A stretch of DNA of 64,000 nt. Source: Monocercomonoides exilis. Taxonomy: Eukaryota; Preaxostyla; Oxymonadida; Polymastigidae. Within the stretch, counting starts at the first letter, position 1. The number at the start of each line of letters is the position of its first letter. The DNA lies in NCBI GenBank assembly GCA_001643675.2, contig LSRY02000025.1:746001-810000 (forward strand), given 5' to 3'. This document shows positions 1-10,900 of the stretch, piece after piece. A program made the position numbers and the translations under genes. Below the pieces are notes generated by a model. The model was not told the DNA's origin and searched no databases. It worked only from the letters and a program-made list of their open reading frames with translations.

Positions 1-655
1 AAAAATATTCTTATTTTCAACTCGTAGTGTTTGTGTGGTGATTAAAATAATTGATATGCATTTGGATTCATTGAGAGAAAAACTTTGAAATTTGTCAGAG
101 TGCAACAATCAACAGTTGTTGAGATAATGCAACTGCCCATAGTTATTGAAAGCGTGCACCATTAGTTACACTTATTAAATATTAGAAGATATTTCATCAT
201 TTTCTATATATCTTCATTAAAATTAACTTTCATTGATGGGAAAATAATAAAAATAAGGAACAAACCGTAGGTTTTTGCAGAACTTTGCTTAAAGGAAAAA
301 TAAAGCAATGGACGTCGGCCAAAAGACAAAACAAATGTGGAGGTTTTTTTAAAGATAACTGCATATATATAATGGATTGAATTTTTCTGAATTATTCTGC
401 TTGTATCAAACTTTTTTTCTGACTTGAAAATTCGATAAAAATACAATTCCGAACAGACGAAACAATATAATTAACTTTTTTTGAAAATACTATTTGATTA
501 AACTTCAATTATGAAATGAAAAAGCCAAAACAAGAATTACTGAAGACAAAACAATTATTTTTTAAAACTTAAGAAGATAAAACTGCAACTATCAAATTTT
601 GCAATCAAACCTAAAAGAATAAAATATTGAAATCCTAAAACAATAGTTAGATATT
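1..655. other. AT-rich intergenic DNA
   Basis: No convincing coding sequence or RNA gene is visible here. The one short minus-strand open frame (about 204-446) is rich in Phe, Lys and Ser, has no recognisable domain and matches what random AT-rich DNA gives. Confidence 0.6.
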
Positions 656-911
656 GAAGTGATTATTTTTGAAATCATATTTTTTCATTCATTGTTTTAG
701 GGACGAAAATTTGCATTGAATATCAGTGAACGAACATTGAAAAGTGAACGGGCTTGAACTAGAAATGTTTTTCTTTGTTGAAGCTTTTGAATTTTTTTTA
801 ACACACAAATAATGTTTTTCTCATTTCAAATAAAAATCTTTACTCAGTGACAAACAACCTTTAAAAAATAAATCACACGAAAAAAGTTATGATTTTAAAA
901 ATTATCACCCA
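656..911. mobile_element. MITE-like element, diverged copy
   Basis: The left end reads TGATTATTTTTGAAATCATA and the right end is close to its reverse complement (TATGATTTTAAAAATTATCA). This matches the terminal inverted repeats of the two clean copies at 60772-61030 and 63080-63338, and the length (about 256 bp) also fits. Internal words such as the TGAACGAACATTGAAAAGTGAA block correspond to the TTAATGAACACTGAAAAGTGAA block of the clean copies. The right edge touches the decayed gene at 890-2483. No protein is encoded, so it is non-autonomous. Confidence 0.6.
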
Positions 912-2483
912 GCTGCTTCTCATTCGGCAACCGCTGAAGCCCCCTTTCCTTCTTCTCAGCTGCCTCTTTCTTCTGCTTGTTGCGAATCTCCTCAAACTTA
1001 TTTTGTCCTTCAGCCTTTCCTCTTCTTCTTCTTTCTATTCAAATTTAATTAGGGACAACTCGGTTTCTTCGTACTTAATTTTTACTGCAAGCGTCTTCTT
1101 CTCCTCCTTCTGCTTCTGCCTTTCTTGATCTGCCATTTTCTTTTACTCATCTCTCAGAATCTTCCCAATCTGTATGTTTTTTTTAACTTCCTTTTCCAGC
1201 TCCAATCATCTCTGTAACCATCGCTCTTCAATCTCCTGCTGCTTCTGCTTCGATTCCATTGCTGAATCTCTCCACTTCTCCTGTTCTTTTTCTCGCTACA
1301 TCTGGATCTCCATTCCTCCCTCTCACATCCGAACAACTTCGTTCGTCTCCCTGCTTCGTGTTATCAAAAGCTGTTATTTTCCAACTATTCGTCTTTCGAG
1401 TCATCCACTTGTGCCTCTTTCGCTTCTGTTTTGCCTTTGTTCTTCTTTCCGTCGCATTTTTCAATCAGCCTTGAAAGAAATGAATCGTCTTTTATACCTC
1501 TCTTGGACCAATTCTTCCTCCCGATCGTCAAATTCCTCTAATTTCTTCTGAAGTGCTCGTTCATTGCGATGATTGTTTTCTGCATAAAGGACTCCTTCAC
1601 TCTGTCTCTCATTTCATCTTACGACATCTCCTTCTCCATCACACGCAGATATTTCACACTCTCATTCATGCAGATCATCATGTCGCACCTCCGCTTGTGG
1701 TTGATGTGCTGCTAATTTCAGATCTCCCGGTTCCACTTCACTCTTTCCAGCCCATTCTGGATTGCCCACTGCAACAGTCACCGAAGCAGCATCGACACCC
1801 CTTTCCACACAACGGCAACGGTGTTCAGCATCCAAAGATACGTCGAATCGATGTTAACTGCAGCATGTGAATGTGAAACAGAAGACGTCCGCAAAGAGAT
1901 GAGAACATCGTGTGAAGTGAAAGATGAAACAACATTTGAAATTGTTGTGACAGACGATGCAGCTGGAAAAGGCGAAGAGGAAGAAGTGGAAGATGCTGGT
2001 GATGAAGATATGCTGCTGTTTTGATGTGAAGTCATCTGAGGAGATGTTTGTGTGTTTTGTCATGTTGAATCAGTAGTTGCTATCAGTTGTTGCTGCTGCC
2101 GTTGTCTGTTATTTTTCCGCGGATGCAGCTGAAAATCAGAAATATAAGAATTTTATTCTGTCATTTGTGAATTTGCTTGTCTTGATGTCAAAGTCTTTTT
2201 ATGAGTCGTCAATGGAATGAAATTAGGTTCGTTCAATATTTATTGTGCATATTTGAAAAAATGATGCTGTCGACATTGATAAAGAAAGCATCTGATAATA
2301 AGAAATAGCAGAAGGATGGGATTGCAGACTCATCCCAGGAGAAATATTGCTTGACGAGGAAGCTTCAGGAGGAGGTTGACACTGCAGCTGGAATTTCTGC
2401 AGCTGCTGTTGCTGCTGTGGATGAAGCAGTCGCATATTTCGGAGTTCGTTTTGAATAGGATGAAGCTCTAACTGTTGTTGCAG
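890..2483 (-). pseudogene. decayed coiled-coil protein gene
   Basis: The minus strand reads first as a Gln/Ser-rich linker (about 2483-1780), with acceptor-like CAG sites before 2483 and 2128. It then becomes a charged coiled coil rich in Lys, Glu, Gln and Arg (about 1570-890), including stretches such as KLEEFDDREEELVQERYKRR and KQKQQEIEERWLQR. The reading frame is broken by many TGA, TAA and TAG codons and by at least one frame change near 1010. No intact open frame exceeds about 85 residues. The composition resembles trichohyalin-like or axonemal coiled coils, but no family can be named. Because the strand is purine-rich, every frame looks charged, so the exact frame is uncertain. An unrecognised intron-rich gene is the alternative. 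Confidence 0.4.
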
Positions 2484-3404
2484 CTGTGATAAAAAACAAA
2501 AGATTGGGGCTGAACAAAGTGATGTTCAAGGATGTGACTAATGTGATTGAGGACAAAAAAGAAGGAGAAGAAAAATTGATGGAAGGAGAAGAAGAAGGAA
2601 GAGTAGAAGAGGAAAGAGAAGATGAAGGAGAAGAAGTTGTATTGGAAAGAGGAAAAGAGGAGATGTTGGAAAAAGGCGAAGAGAAAGTGATTTTTCAGAG
2701 ACAAAAGCAGAGGAAATAAATGAACAGTGAAAAGAGCATAAAAGGAACAAATAGTTTCCCAACAAATTGTTATTCTTCAATTTTTCCTTTCGTTTTCAAT
2801 ATTAATTCAGCTTTCTTCTTCAAAATCGTATAAAGTTTCTTTTTCATTTTTTTTTAATTATCCACATCATAATTTAATTTTGAATATCTTTAAAATTTCG
2901 CAGCTTCTTTCTATTTCCATTTGAATGAGATTCTTTCCGTTGTGGAATTTGAATAATGATGTACAAATCATTACTAATAATGAAAAATCTTCATTGGAGA
3001 AATAACAATTCCGACAAATTTCTATTTTCATTTATCGAATTCAATAATAAAAACAATGATTTTTGTCAAACCTTTTTCATGTGTTAACATGATATTTCTA
3101 CAAATCTGAGTTTGTTTTCAAAACGAAAAATATGTAATTATTATGGAATGCAATCAAAAAAATAGTATTTTTAAAAATAACGTTGATAACGAAGAAATAT
3201 GAAAGCTGATGAAGTGCTAAACAAAATGAGGTTTTGCACATCAATAAAATTATGTCAGACAGATTGGACATTTTAAAACTTTTTCTTTTTTTCAAATTTT
3301 CAAGTTAAAAATGTTATTCTTTTGAATCATTATTAAAAAAACATTTTTAAAAATGGAGAAAAAATATTTGAAAAGGAATATCCGTTCGATATATATATCC
3401 TTTC

Positions 3405-3450
3405 GACAGACTGATCTTTTTGACAGTCTGATCTTGACAAAGATCTGTCG
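3405..3450. repeat. clustered GACAGA-type direct and inverted repeats
   Basis: GACAGACTGATCTTT (3405) is followed by GACAGTCTGATCTT (3422) and then AAGATCTGTCGATC (about 3440). CAGACTG and CAGTCTG can pair with a loop of about 10 nt, and the outer GACAGA pairs with TCTGTC. The cluster stands out from AT-rich surroundings by its GC content and dense symmetry. Its function is unknown; it could be a relic of a transposon end. Confidence 0.45.
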
Positions 3451-4328
3451 ATCACCCATTGTGATTTCAAAAAATACAAAAATAAAGAATTTATTGATTC
3501 AAATAGTGTTAAAATGAAATAAATAAAAAAAAATTATTAAAAAATGGAAAAATTAATCTTTATTAGTTGTTTTTCATTTTGATCAAAAAAAGAAGAATAA
3601 GCTGACTTTTTTGTCGGAAAACTTATCGAGCCGTTAAAATAATGTCGGTCTGTAGCAAAGGCCTCGATTTTTGAATGAAAAATACCAAAAAAATTATCGA
3701 TTTGTCCCTATTTGAGAAAATTCAATTACACTTCTGTGATAACTTGTTTTTTAAAAAAAGAATTTTTGTCATGTTAAAAAAAACATTACACTTTGTGCAT
3801 TTTATTAAAAAAAATTATGCTCTTTTGTTAATTATTAAAATAAAAAATATGTGCAAAATAAGTTCATTTTCTGACATTCGTGTGAGGTCACAAATTATTT
3901 TGTTACGAAACAATTGATGTTCGATTTCGGATGTGAAAATCCAAATAATTTTAAAATAAGAGGAAGTCTAATAAAGTTGTGAGAGAACCAAAATTTTCAT
4001 GATAAGAACAAAAAAATCTTGAGAGTCAAATATTTCTCCTATTTGATTAAACATTCTCAGCTATGTGATAATTATCCTCAAAAATGAATGAAAAAGCGTT
4101 AAATTTTTATTCATAGAAAATGTGACAATTGCTGATGAAAATAATATTCTGCATAATTGTCTTTTTTTTGTGGGTTTAACTCAAAAACTTGTGGTTTATT
4201 CATATTTAAAATGTGTGCTCCGAAAAATTCGAATAACATGTTAATCAAAAAAGATCGAAGAAATGAGTGAAAGATTTTCAGTAACAAAAAGGGCATGCAG
4301 CACAATGATACAGAATTTCGAGATATAT

Positions 4329-4578
4329 TTGATTATTTTTGGTTTTCATTTTTTCTTTTAAAGATTTCGGTTCGAAAATTTCCCTTGAATATCAACAAAA
4401 GAACAATGAAAAATGAAAAGGCTTTTTCAAGATGCCTTTATCTTTATTTGAGCTGAAGCATTTGTTTCTAAAGCAGTTGTGTAATTTACAACTTGAATAC
4501 AAATCTCTTCCCAATGACAAAAAACTTTTATAAAAAACAACACACCGAAAAAGTTATGAATTCAAATATTATCACCCA
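4329..4578. mobile_element. MITE-like element, old copy
   Basis: The right end (AAGTTATGAATTCAAATATTATCACCCATA) matches the right-hand terminus of the clean copies and is followed by a TA. The left end (TTGATTATTTTTGGTTTTCATTT) is a degraded form of the left terminus. Internally, AACAATGAAAAATGAAAAGGCT corresponds to the same position in the copy at 656-911. About 250 bp, non-coding. Confidence 0.5.
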
Positions 4579-4997
4579 TATCCAATATCAAAAGTTAACT
4601 GATTGATCGTTTGTTAATAATCAAATAAATTTTTTGATGTGTATAACTATATTTATTTTTTTATTAAAATATTTCGAAAAAAATAGTTCACAATTATCTG
4701 AAAAAATCTTAATAAACATTTCTTGTAATTTTTTGTTTGCTCCGAGCTTGCATAAAACCGTCGTGAAAAAAAAATGAGAGTGATGGGAAATTTTTGTTCA
4801 ATTACATTGAACTATGTCATTTCAATTTGAAAATCAAAATACATAAATATCCAATGAATACAAAAACAAGTGATTAAAAAGGAATTTCTGCTTCCTTTTC
4901 AATCTGGGTTTCGCTCTGAACACTTGGCAAGACATTCAACCATTTTCCAAAAGCAGATGGTTTGCTGGATTAATTTTTCAAAAAGTCATTTTCTTCT

Positions 4998-7900
4998 TCA
5001 ACTTTGATGTTGATCATTTCTCAGTTCATTCAATTGGGAGTGTTTTTGGCTGTTGATAAATATTATTTCTGAGGAGGCCAAAGATCCAGATTGCTCCACT
5101 TCTGAATTTTCCTGAGATCCTTCTTTGTAGGTGACTGCATCAGACATTGTGAGGATCACAGCTCCTGCTGGGAATCTCTGGATGAATTCTCGTTTCAGAT
5201 CGCTCAGTATTGGCCTTGCTCCTGGCTTCTCACTCACTGCCAATTTGACCAGCTCATAAAAAGAAGAGTCGCGAACTGCAGCCATATCTGGTCTTTCTCC
5301 ATTCGCAATCTTCTGCCCTGCCACTTCTGCCTCACACTCCCCAAACGGGATCTGCAGCGTCAGGCACTCCCACAGCATCATCCCTATCGAGAACACCACC
5401 GACTCCTTCATTGCCCCCATCTTCTTGTTGATCAACAGCTCTGGCGCCTTCCACCTCAAGCACTCTTTTTTGAAGCTATCCTCCTCCTCAAACGCAGATG
5501 AGGGAAGAGAGTCCCTTTCATCATCATCATCACTTGCATATGTCACAACTGTTGATGAAGAGATTGATGATGAGTCAGAGTCATCATCTGACAATAAGTC
5601 TGAGTGCATCACAATGCAGATCACCATGTGTTCGGAAAACAGCACAATGTGAGGACTCAAATTGGCAAGTGAAGAGAGTGGATTTTCCATTTCATCAAAT
5701 GAATGCAGTGCCCCATTCGCCACCCAAAACAGGATTTGAGCAGCTGTCTGCTCTCTTTGTTGAAGGCTCCCAATTTCCATCTCCTTCTTCTCATTCCTTC
5801 CATGCAACAGCATGAACAATGAATCCCTCAAGTCCACAATCAGCTTTTCATGAGGAGATGAACAGGCCATTGCATCCACCAGATTCGACATTGACGAAGT
5901 GGTTGGGCACAGATCATCACCACGAACAAATGTTGTATCTGAATCTGTGGTTGAAGTTGTTGAAGTGGATGAGATAGATGGCGAAGGAGTTCGCTTTCTT
6001 GTCTCTTCTTCTTCAACCTTTTCCAATACCCATTCAGGAATCTTGTCTGAGTCTCTTCCCAAAATGTATTCAGTGGAGCCACTCTCAGAGAGAAGATGCT
6101 CTGATGACTCTGAATGCTGCATATTCGTATCATACGCCCTCTTCTTTATTCTTTCTTCATTCTTCTTCTCTGCCTCCATCTCTGCTCTTCTCCACTGCTC
6201 CTCAGGTGACATTTCCATTGTCACCATCTCAAATGCCTTCGGATCTTTTCTGATGTTATTATTCACAATCTCTCTTAGATCTTCTGCCTCATTCTTCATG
6301 TTTCTCCATCTTATTACAAACAAAATAAATCCAATGAAGGCAATCAAAAACATCACAACAAGCACAATCACAACCAACAACCAATAAGATTTCCCTTCTT
6401 TTCCTCCTTCAACAAGTTTTTCATCTCCATTCTTTGCTTCACTTGCATTCTTCAGAATGAAAGGCTCAGTGGCTGAGGGAGCATCAGCATTGCCAAAGAG
6501 CAGACACACAGACACCTCTGCCTCTGCTGGCGCCTCTCGAAGGATGCTCCCTTGTATTTCCCCAAAGGCCTCCTTTTCCGAGACAAGCCCTTTTGCATCG
6601 AACTCGTACCGATGCAGCAATTCCTCGGTTCCGATGGTTGTTGCCAGCCGGAACGACAGGTTGCAGGGCAAGAGGAGCTCTCCCTGGAATCTGATTGTGA
6701 CCTCGCTCGTTGCTTCTGCTTCGTTTCCCGCCTCGTGGGCAGAATGGAGTGTTGGGATGAAGAAGGGAGACAGCCTGTGGCGGGGGATGCCGGCAAGCGT
6801 GCATCCGCTGTCCAGTATCCACAGAGAGGTGTTGTCTTTCGCGCCGTCTCCCCCTTTCACGCTCGCCAGGGTCAGCGACGCCCCATCGGAGCAGGCGATG
6901 TTCCGGCGGGCAGACGGATAGCTGCTGGCCGAAGGGCTGCTGCGGGCAGAGGGGCTGTTGCCCACAAACTTTGCATCGTCCATGCGGACAGTGCCTCCAG
7001 AGACAGACAGCGCTCCATCCGATGCGTTTGCCACTGTGAGATCGCTGATGGCTGCTGTTGTGTTGCACAGATGGACCAGCGACGCATTCCACGAGCAGAT
7101 GCTGTCTGCGCTGTTTCTGTTTCTGTTTCCATTTGCACTTGCAGCTGTTCCTGTGGGTGCTCCCTCAAACACACACATGGCCAGCGAGAGATCTGCTGCA
7201 TTGCTCACACTCACAACGCTCCCCTGCTGTGCCGGTTCATCAGCATCGTTGCCAGAGGATGGGCCACATTGCGAGCAGGTGAAGTTGGACAGGGATATGT
7301 GTGCAGAGGGGGAAGACGCAGAAAGCACAGACGAGCCGAAGGAGGTGCTGGTGCTGGTGCTGGTGCTGGAGCGTGTGCTTGTGCAGTTGCGGAAAGACGA
7401 GCCAGAAAAGGCAATGTCTCCTGTGGAGGTGGCAGTGGCGGGGAGGCAGAGGATGCTGCCCTGCGAAAACACCAGATGCTCGGCTGCCACGCTGTGTGCC
7501 GAGGCGCTCTGGCACTGGCGGAACTCGAAGGCGCTGGCTGACAGCTGGAGGTGCTGGAGGCTTATGTTTGCGAGGGCGACACGGTCGGCAGCGGAGAGGA
7601 GGAAAGGCGGGAGAGCGAACGCGAGGTGCAGGACGGAGCAGTTGTCGACAGTCAGGTGGCCACCCTCGATGGCGAGCAGGGAGGAGTTGAGGAGCACTGG
7701 GTGTGCAGCTGGCGAGGTGGTTGGCGAGGTGGCTGATGAAGCGGCAGAGGAAGCAAACTGGACAAAGGAGAGCAAGAGGTGGCCATCGGTGTGGCACACA
7801 ACAGCACTGCCTGTGTGCGAAAAGGATTGGCTGAAGAGGAAGTCGAGACACTCGATCCGGACGTTTGCAGAGGTTGCGAGGATGGCTGGGCAGTGCTGGA

Positions 7901-10900
7901 TGGGGGTGTCGAGGTGGACAAGCGCAGAGGACGGGGACTCGAGCGAGCGGATGCTCACGCTGGCTGCGCTGCATGGTGCGCAGATGGCTGTCTGGAGCGA
8001 CACCAGCAGCTGGGAGTATTGAGACGGAACGATGTGCTGCACCCCCTCATTCAGCGACTCGCAAGGCTTGCCGAACTCTCCACATTGCTTGCTGTCTTCG
8101 TGGTTGTCTGCAGCAGAAGACACAAAGATCGTCTCGCTCTGGTATTTCACCACCCTCAGCAGCAGATCCACTTCCCCCACAAACGAGTCTGTTGTGCAGC
8201 CCCATATTGCTAGATCCTTCACAAACGGTGCTCGGAAGTCCAGCAAGAATTGTTCATCTGCAATTTGAGTCTCGATTGAGTGGCATCGAACATACACGTC
8301 TCTTCCTCTAAACGCTGAGTTATCCTTGAATGTGATATTTGACAGCATAAACTTCAGAGGCTGCTCAGCTGTCGAGGTGCATTCCAGAAACAGCCACCCG
8401 CCTCTTCCTGTGGTTGAGCAGAAGCACTCAGAAATCGTGCAAAACAAGCAGTCAAGGTGTCCTCCTTCGTTCAACAGGGCAAATATCGCCCCTCCCTTTC
8501 CACACCTCGTTCCGCCACACTTCTTCATCGTTGTGTTTCGAATCACCATTTTCAAAGGCTCAACATCATTGTCATTTCGAATGACAGGAATATCAGCAGT
8601 TGTGTTCTGGGTGACTTCTTCGAATACACTCCACTCAATGACAACATCTTGTTCAACTGCATTTCTCTCTCTTCTTGAATTCTTTGAAATGCTCAATCCT
8701 CTTGCCCCATCCAAATCAACATTCTTCATCGTCAGATTTTTGATGTTCAGAATCGTTGAAGATAACACAGAAATCACATCCTTTGAAAAAGACAGCGATT
8801 GCATTGTCACCAATTCCAATTGAACTGTGCCTCCATCTGCCTTGATCAATCCATAGCTGATTATTTCTTCTCTGCTTTCTTCCATTTTTGTGAATGAACA
8901 GTCCTTCACAGTCAACAACGCATCACTTGATCCAACATCCATCAAATAATTGACTCCACTTGCAAATGATGATGGAATCACAAAGCAAATCAGCTCGAAA
9001 TTTGTAATTCCCTGAATCTTCATTGCTGCTTTCTCTGATCCTTCAAGCGAAGCGAGACATTCCAAGGAGCAAATGAGGCTATTATCTGATTTTATTGCAG
9101 CCCCGCTGAGATCCACACATTTCTGAAGAATCGCCTTCTCAACGATACTGATGTTCCTTTCGTTTCCTTCGGACAATCGATCCAGAGAATAATCGATTGA
9201 CAGGCAAGGACAATCCGAAAACCCACAGGCACCCATATCTTTTCCTTCGCCTCCAACAAATATCTCTGATCCAAGTGCAATCCAGAAATACACCAGCGGA
9301 ATGGCATTTGTTGTGTCATTCCCATCAAACCCTCTCATCGAATCCAAGGAAATATCATTCAGATTCTCAGACACAAATGGAAGCGATGCATTTGTGATGC
9401 TCTTTGTCAAGTTGGATGATTCGACAAACAGGTCATTTCCATATCTCGCAACATTCGGCTTTTCTGTGCCAAAAACAGGAGATGAGATCGCAAACAAAGA
9501 ATAATCATCAATCAACTTCAGTGCCATTCCTCCTCCAAAGCCAGGTTTCTCCTCTCCAGTTGGTGCAGTGCATCCTATGAATGTGCATGAAATAATATTC
9601 AATTGAGTATTCCCTTTCAACTGAGAAAACATTGCCCCTCCTCTGCTTCCATCAGCAAGCACAGAGCATCCATCAAAAACACATTCTTCAATATTTATTT
9701 CTCCATTTGAATTTTCATCATTGCTGTTGTCAATGCTCACACAACCTCCACTTCCAGCTGTTCTTTCTATTTCTGTGAAAGTGCAGTTCGTCATGCTCAA
9801 CCACTGATTGCTCATCAACTCGGCCTTTGTGATGCTTCCAGTCAATGAGATCAATGGATTTCCGCTCAAAGTGATTGACGAAGCTGAGAACGAATCAATT
9901 GTCAGGATTCCCGAGGCAATGGATAAGAATAAGGATACCAGTTCTGATGAAGAATCTTGAAGAGTTAAAGAACATTGAAACAGCGTTAGTGATGAAGAAG
10001 ATGATGAAATAAAAGTGGAATGTGATGAAAAAGAAGAAGGAAGAGAGAAGATAAGTTTCGATAATTCTGTTTCAACGCTTGTTGTTAACATCGCTGAATT
10101 GGATGTTGCACTCGAATCAGAGACTGTCCAGCCACTTTCATCATCATTTCCTCGGATTTCATGATTCTGATTAGCAAAAGCCAATTCATCAGCCATCATA
10201 ATCATTCCACTCACAGCAACTTTCTTTGTTTCTGTTTGACGTGTGAGAGAGTGCTTTATTGTCAAACAGGGGAATTTGACTATTCCGCAATGAGAATGAT
10301 CAGATGCCTCAGTATTACTCACACATATTTCTTCCGGTGTGGGAAGGAGATAGATGCACAAAGGGATGGCCACAGTCGTATTTCCATTGTCATATCCTCT
10401 CACCTTGTCAAACGAGTCCAATGAATCTGTCACACACGTAATCTTTTGTGACTTTGCAGTTTCTTCCAGGTCTGGTGAAATGACAAAGATATCATTCCCC
10501 CATTTGGCTGTGTTCGTTCCAAATGAAGAGGAGATCAGGATGTTTGGACTTCCAGTCGATAATCGAAGAAGAATTCCACCCCCAAGACCATTGGATGCCG
10601 AACAAAAGCAGCCATTAAAAGATCCACCACTCACTTTCACTTCATTTTCTACTCCTGCACATAACATCATTGATCCTCCATTCTCTGAGCCTGTGCTCCC
10701 ACAACCAGAAAATGAACATGAATTCAGCTTAATGTTAATCTTATCATTGGAAAACGAAATCACTGCTGCTTCACTATTTGTTCTCTCAATCCCATCAAAG
10801 GCACACTCCGAAAGCGTCAATGATATTTCATTTGTCGAAGAAAGCGAAAACAATGAAGTTGTGGAGATCGTCTTTGCCCAGTTCACATTGTCCATCTGCA

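Larger units (their letters stand above)
2720..4997. other. AT-rich intergenic region
   Basis: Apart from a MITE-like copy (about 4329-4578) and a small hairpin cluster (3405-3450), I see nothing coding. The short frames are Phe/Lys/Asn-rich and typical of AT-rich spacer. The part near 3860-3910 shares diverged words with 43220-43265, so a further old dispersed repeat may lie here. Confidence 0.6.

Noticed and set aside
2486-2719. Glu/Lys-rich plus-strand frame of 77 codons
   Set aside because: A purine-rich tract; no splice or domain support, and the minus strand next to it carries the decayed gene.
6552-8022. Plus-strand open frames of 329 and 354 codons (6552-7541 and 6958-8022), mirrored at 51077-52559
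   Set aside because: They lie antisense within the GC-rich part of the receptor genes, where stop codons are rare in all frames. Their products are Arg/Ala/Cys/Ser-rich with no domain, and the minus frame gives a continuous receptor.
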